Positions 22,590-24,095 of a DNA stretch of 24,095 bases are shown in pieces. The notes beneath the pieces are model-generated. The model worked only from the letters and a program-made list of their open reading frames with translations, was not told the DNA's origin and searched no databases. Origin of the DNA: Burkholderiaceae bacterium (GTDB lineage: Bacteria; Pseudomonadota; Gammaproteobacteria; Burkholderiales; Burkholderiaceae_C); the NCBI GenBank assembly GCA_023268425.1, contig JALRFN010000156.1, positions 1 to 24,095 of the forward strand. Direction: 5' to 3'. The position numbers and the translations under genes were made by a program. Every line of letters starts with the position of its first letter. Positions within the stretch are counted from its first letter, which is position 1.

Positions 22590-24095
22590 TCAGCCTTGAT
22601 GTGCGGCGGCTGCATTGGCGTCGGCGACGGTCAAGGCCGTCATGTTCACGATGCGGCGCACGGTGGCGCTGGCGGTCATGATGTGCACCGGTTTGGCCGC
22701 GCCGAGCAACACTGGGCCCAAGGCAATGCCGCCGCCTGCGGCAGTCTTAAGCAAGTTGTAAGCGATGTTCGCTGCATCGATGTTGGGCATGACCAACAGG
22801 TTGGCTTCGCCCTTGAACAAGGCGTCGGGCATCAGCCGCTCGCGTGCGGGGCCGTCCAAGGCCACGTCACCGTGCATCTCGCCATCGACCTGCAGGTCCG
22901 GGGCCAGCGTTTGCAGCAGCGCCAGGGTTTCGCGCATTTTGATGGCGCTGGGTGCATTGGACGAGCCGAAATTGGAGTGCGACAGCAAGGCCACTTTGGG
23001 CGTGATGCCAAAGCGACGGATTTCCTCGGCCGCGGCCAAGGTGATCTCCGCCAGCTGTTCGGCGTCGGGGTCAATGTTGACGTGGGTGTCGACGATGAAG
23101 ACTTGACGCCCGGGCAAGATCAAGCCGTTCATGCAGGCGTAGACCTTGGCGTCGGGTTTTTTGCCAATCACTGGGTCGATGTAGTCCAGGTGCGCGTGGG
23201 TCGACGACCATGTGCCGCAAATCATGCCGTCGACATGGCCAAACTCCAGCAGCATGGACGCGATCAAGGTCAGGCGGCGACGCATGTCGATCTTGGCCAG
23301 TTGTTGGGTGACGCCGCGGCGCGCGGTGCGCTGGTGGTAGGCGCGCCAGAAGGTTTCGTAGCGCGGATCGTCCTCGACGTCGACCAAGTCAAAGTCAACA
23401 CCTTCACGCAAGCGCAGGCCGAAGCGTTCGATGCGCTTCAAAATGTGTTTCGGCCGACCAATCAGCGTGGGGCGGGCGAGTTTTTCGTCGACCACCACTT
23501 GCGCGGCGCGCAAGACGCGTTCGTCTTCGCCTTCGGCGTAGGCCACGCGCTTGGCGCTGGCGTTGCGTGCCGCCGCGTAGACGGGCTTCATGATGGTGCC
23601 CGCCGCGAACACAAAGGCGCGCAGGCGCTCCATGTAGGCGTCCCAATCGGTGATCGGGCGTGAGGCCACGCCACTGTCTTGCGCTGCGCGTGCCACGGCT
23701 GGCGCGATTTGCATCATCAAGCGGGGATCAAAGGGTTTGGGAATCAGGTACTCCGACCCAAACGACAAGGTCTCGCCCGCATAGGCACGCGCCACCACGT
23801 CGCTTTGCTCGGCCTGCGCCAACTCCGCGATGGCGTGCACCGCAGCCACTTCCATGGCGTCGTTGATGGTGGTTGCGCCCACGTCCAAGGCGCCTCGGAA
23901 GATGTAGGGGAAGCACAAGACGTTGTTGACTTGGTTGGGGTAGTCAGAGCGCCCGGTGGCCATGACGGCGTCATCGCGAACCGATTTGACCTCGTCGGGC
24001 AAGATTTCGGGTGTGGGGTTGGCCAGCGCAAAGATGATGGGTTGTTTGGCCATGCGCGCGACCATGTCCGCTTTGAGCACACCGCCAGCGGAGAG
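22590..24095 (-). CDS. maeB: NADP-dependent malic enzyme with phosphotransacetylase-like domain (3' part, 5' end outside window)
   Basis: MaeB decarboxylates malate to pyruvate with NADP+, supplying NADPH and pyruvate. The frame is open to the window edge (LSAGGVLKADMVARM), so the malate-binding domain and the dinucleotide-binding core start lie beyond it; 501 residues are visible of about 760 usual. Visible malic-enzyme parts are IIFALANPTPEI, ATGRSDYPNQVNNVLCFPYIFRGALDVGA and the SEYLIPKPFDPRL segment. From about residue 175 a phosphotransacetylase-like domain follows: KRVAYAEGEDERVLRAAQ, ALLSHSNFGSS, VDGEMHGDVAL and ANLLVMPNIDAANIAYNLLK. In such hybrids this domain is usually regulatory and senses acetyl-CoA rather than acting as an enzyme. 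No strong terminator follows its stop. Confidence 0.95.
   Translation of the reverse strand, partial: LSAGGVLKADMVARMAKQPIIFALANPTPEILPDEVKSVRDDAVMATGRSDYPNQVNNVLCFPYIFRGALDVGATTINDAMEVAAVHAIAELAQAEQSDVVARAYAGETLSFGSEYLIPKPFDPRLMMQIAPAVARAAQDSGVASRPITDWDAYMERLRAFVFAAGTIMKPVYAAARNASAKRVAYAEGEDERVLRAAQVVVDEKLARPTLIGRPKHILKRIERFGLRLREGVDFDLVDVEDDPRYETFWRAYHQRTARRGVTQQLAKIDMRRRLTLIASMLLEFGHVDGMICGTWSSTHAHLDYIDPVIGKKPDAKVYACMNGLILPGRQVFIVDTHVNIDPDAEQLAEITLAAAEEIRRFGITPKVALLSHSNFGSSNAPSAIKMRETLALLQTLAPDLQVDGEMHGDVALDGPARERLMPDALFKGEANLLVMPNIDAANIAYNLLKTAAGGGIALGPVLLGAAKPVHIMTASATVRRIVNMTALTVADANAAAAHQG

Noticed and set aside
22572..23663. 363-codon open frame on the plus strand opposite maeB
   Set aside because: Gly/Val/Asp/His-rich shadow frame; the TTGACA at 22519 upstream has no matching -10 at normal spacing.

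Overview
This window looks like a chromosomal housekeeping segment of a betaproteobacterium, most likely Burkholderiales and probably Comamonadaceae (Limnohabitans/Rhodoferax-like). The evidence is the GC-rich, TTG/GCC-rich codon style and the gene neighbourhoods: yidC-mnmE, kdsD-kdsC-lptC, metX-metW and lptD-surA-rsmA. The genus is an inference. No phage, insertion sequence, CRISPR array, tRNA or rRNA was seen. Genes are tightly packed and no gap between genes exceeds 300 bases.

Layout. (1) Positions 1-2799, plus strand: the 3' part of yidC, a hairpin, then mnmE. (2) 2812-5359, minus strand: a CPA2/Kef-type cation/proton antiporter followed by apt. (3) 5415-7584, plus strand: kdsD, kdsC and lptC, which make and activate the KDO precursor and supply part of the LPS bridge; the usual lptA and lptB do not follow. 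(4) 7652-9504, minus strand: an RRM RNA-binding protein whose ribosome binding site can pair into a hairpin, and an ammonium transporter whose leader carries an NtrC-like palindrome and repeated half-sites. (5) 9801-13332, plus strand: metX, metW and a SulP anion transporter, coupled by 4-base overlaps. (6) 13306-16899, minus strand: a YidB/DUF937 protein, an MFS transporter, rsmE and an AmgK-like sugar kinase. (7) 16935-21332, plus strand: lptD, surA and rsmA/ksgA, divergent from amgK. (8) 21378-24095, minus strand: a barstar-family inhibitor, a secreted or anchored RNase Sa-type ribonuclease, and the 3' part of an NADP-malic enzyme/phosphotransacetylase hybrid.

Main theme: envelope biogenesis. 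YidC inserts membrane proteins, KdsD/KdsC/LptC/LptD serve LPS synthesis and export, SurA folds outer-membrane proteins such as LptD, and AmgK recycles cell-wall sugars. A second theme is sulfur and nitrogen assimilation (SulP, MetX/MetW, Amt).

I did not find a clearly new multi-gene system. The points most worth checking are the sequestered ribosome binding site of the RRM gene, the NtrC-like site cluster at amt, the sulP gene coupled to metXW, the ribonuclease/barstar cassette, an LptD with only two mature cysteines, and three conserved operons that lack an expected member here (lptA/lptB, murU, pdxA).
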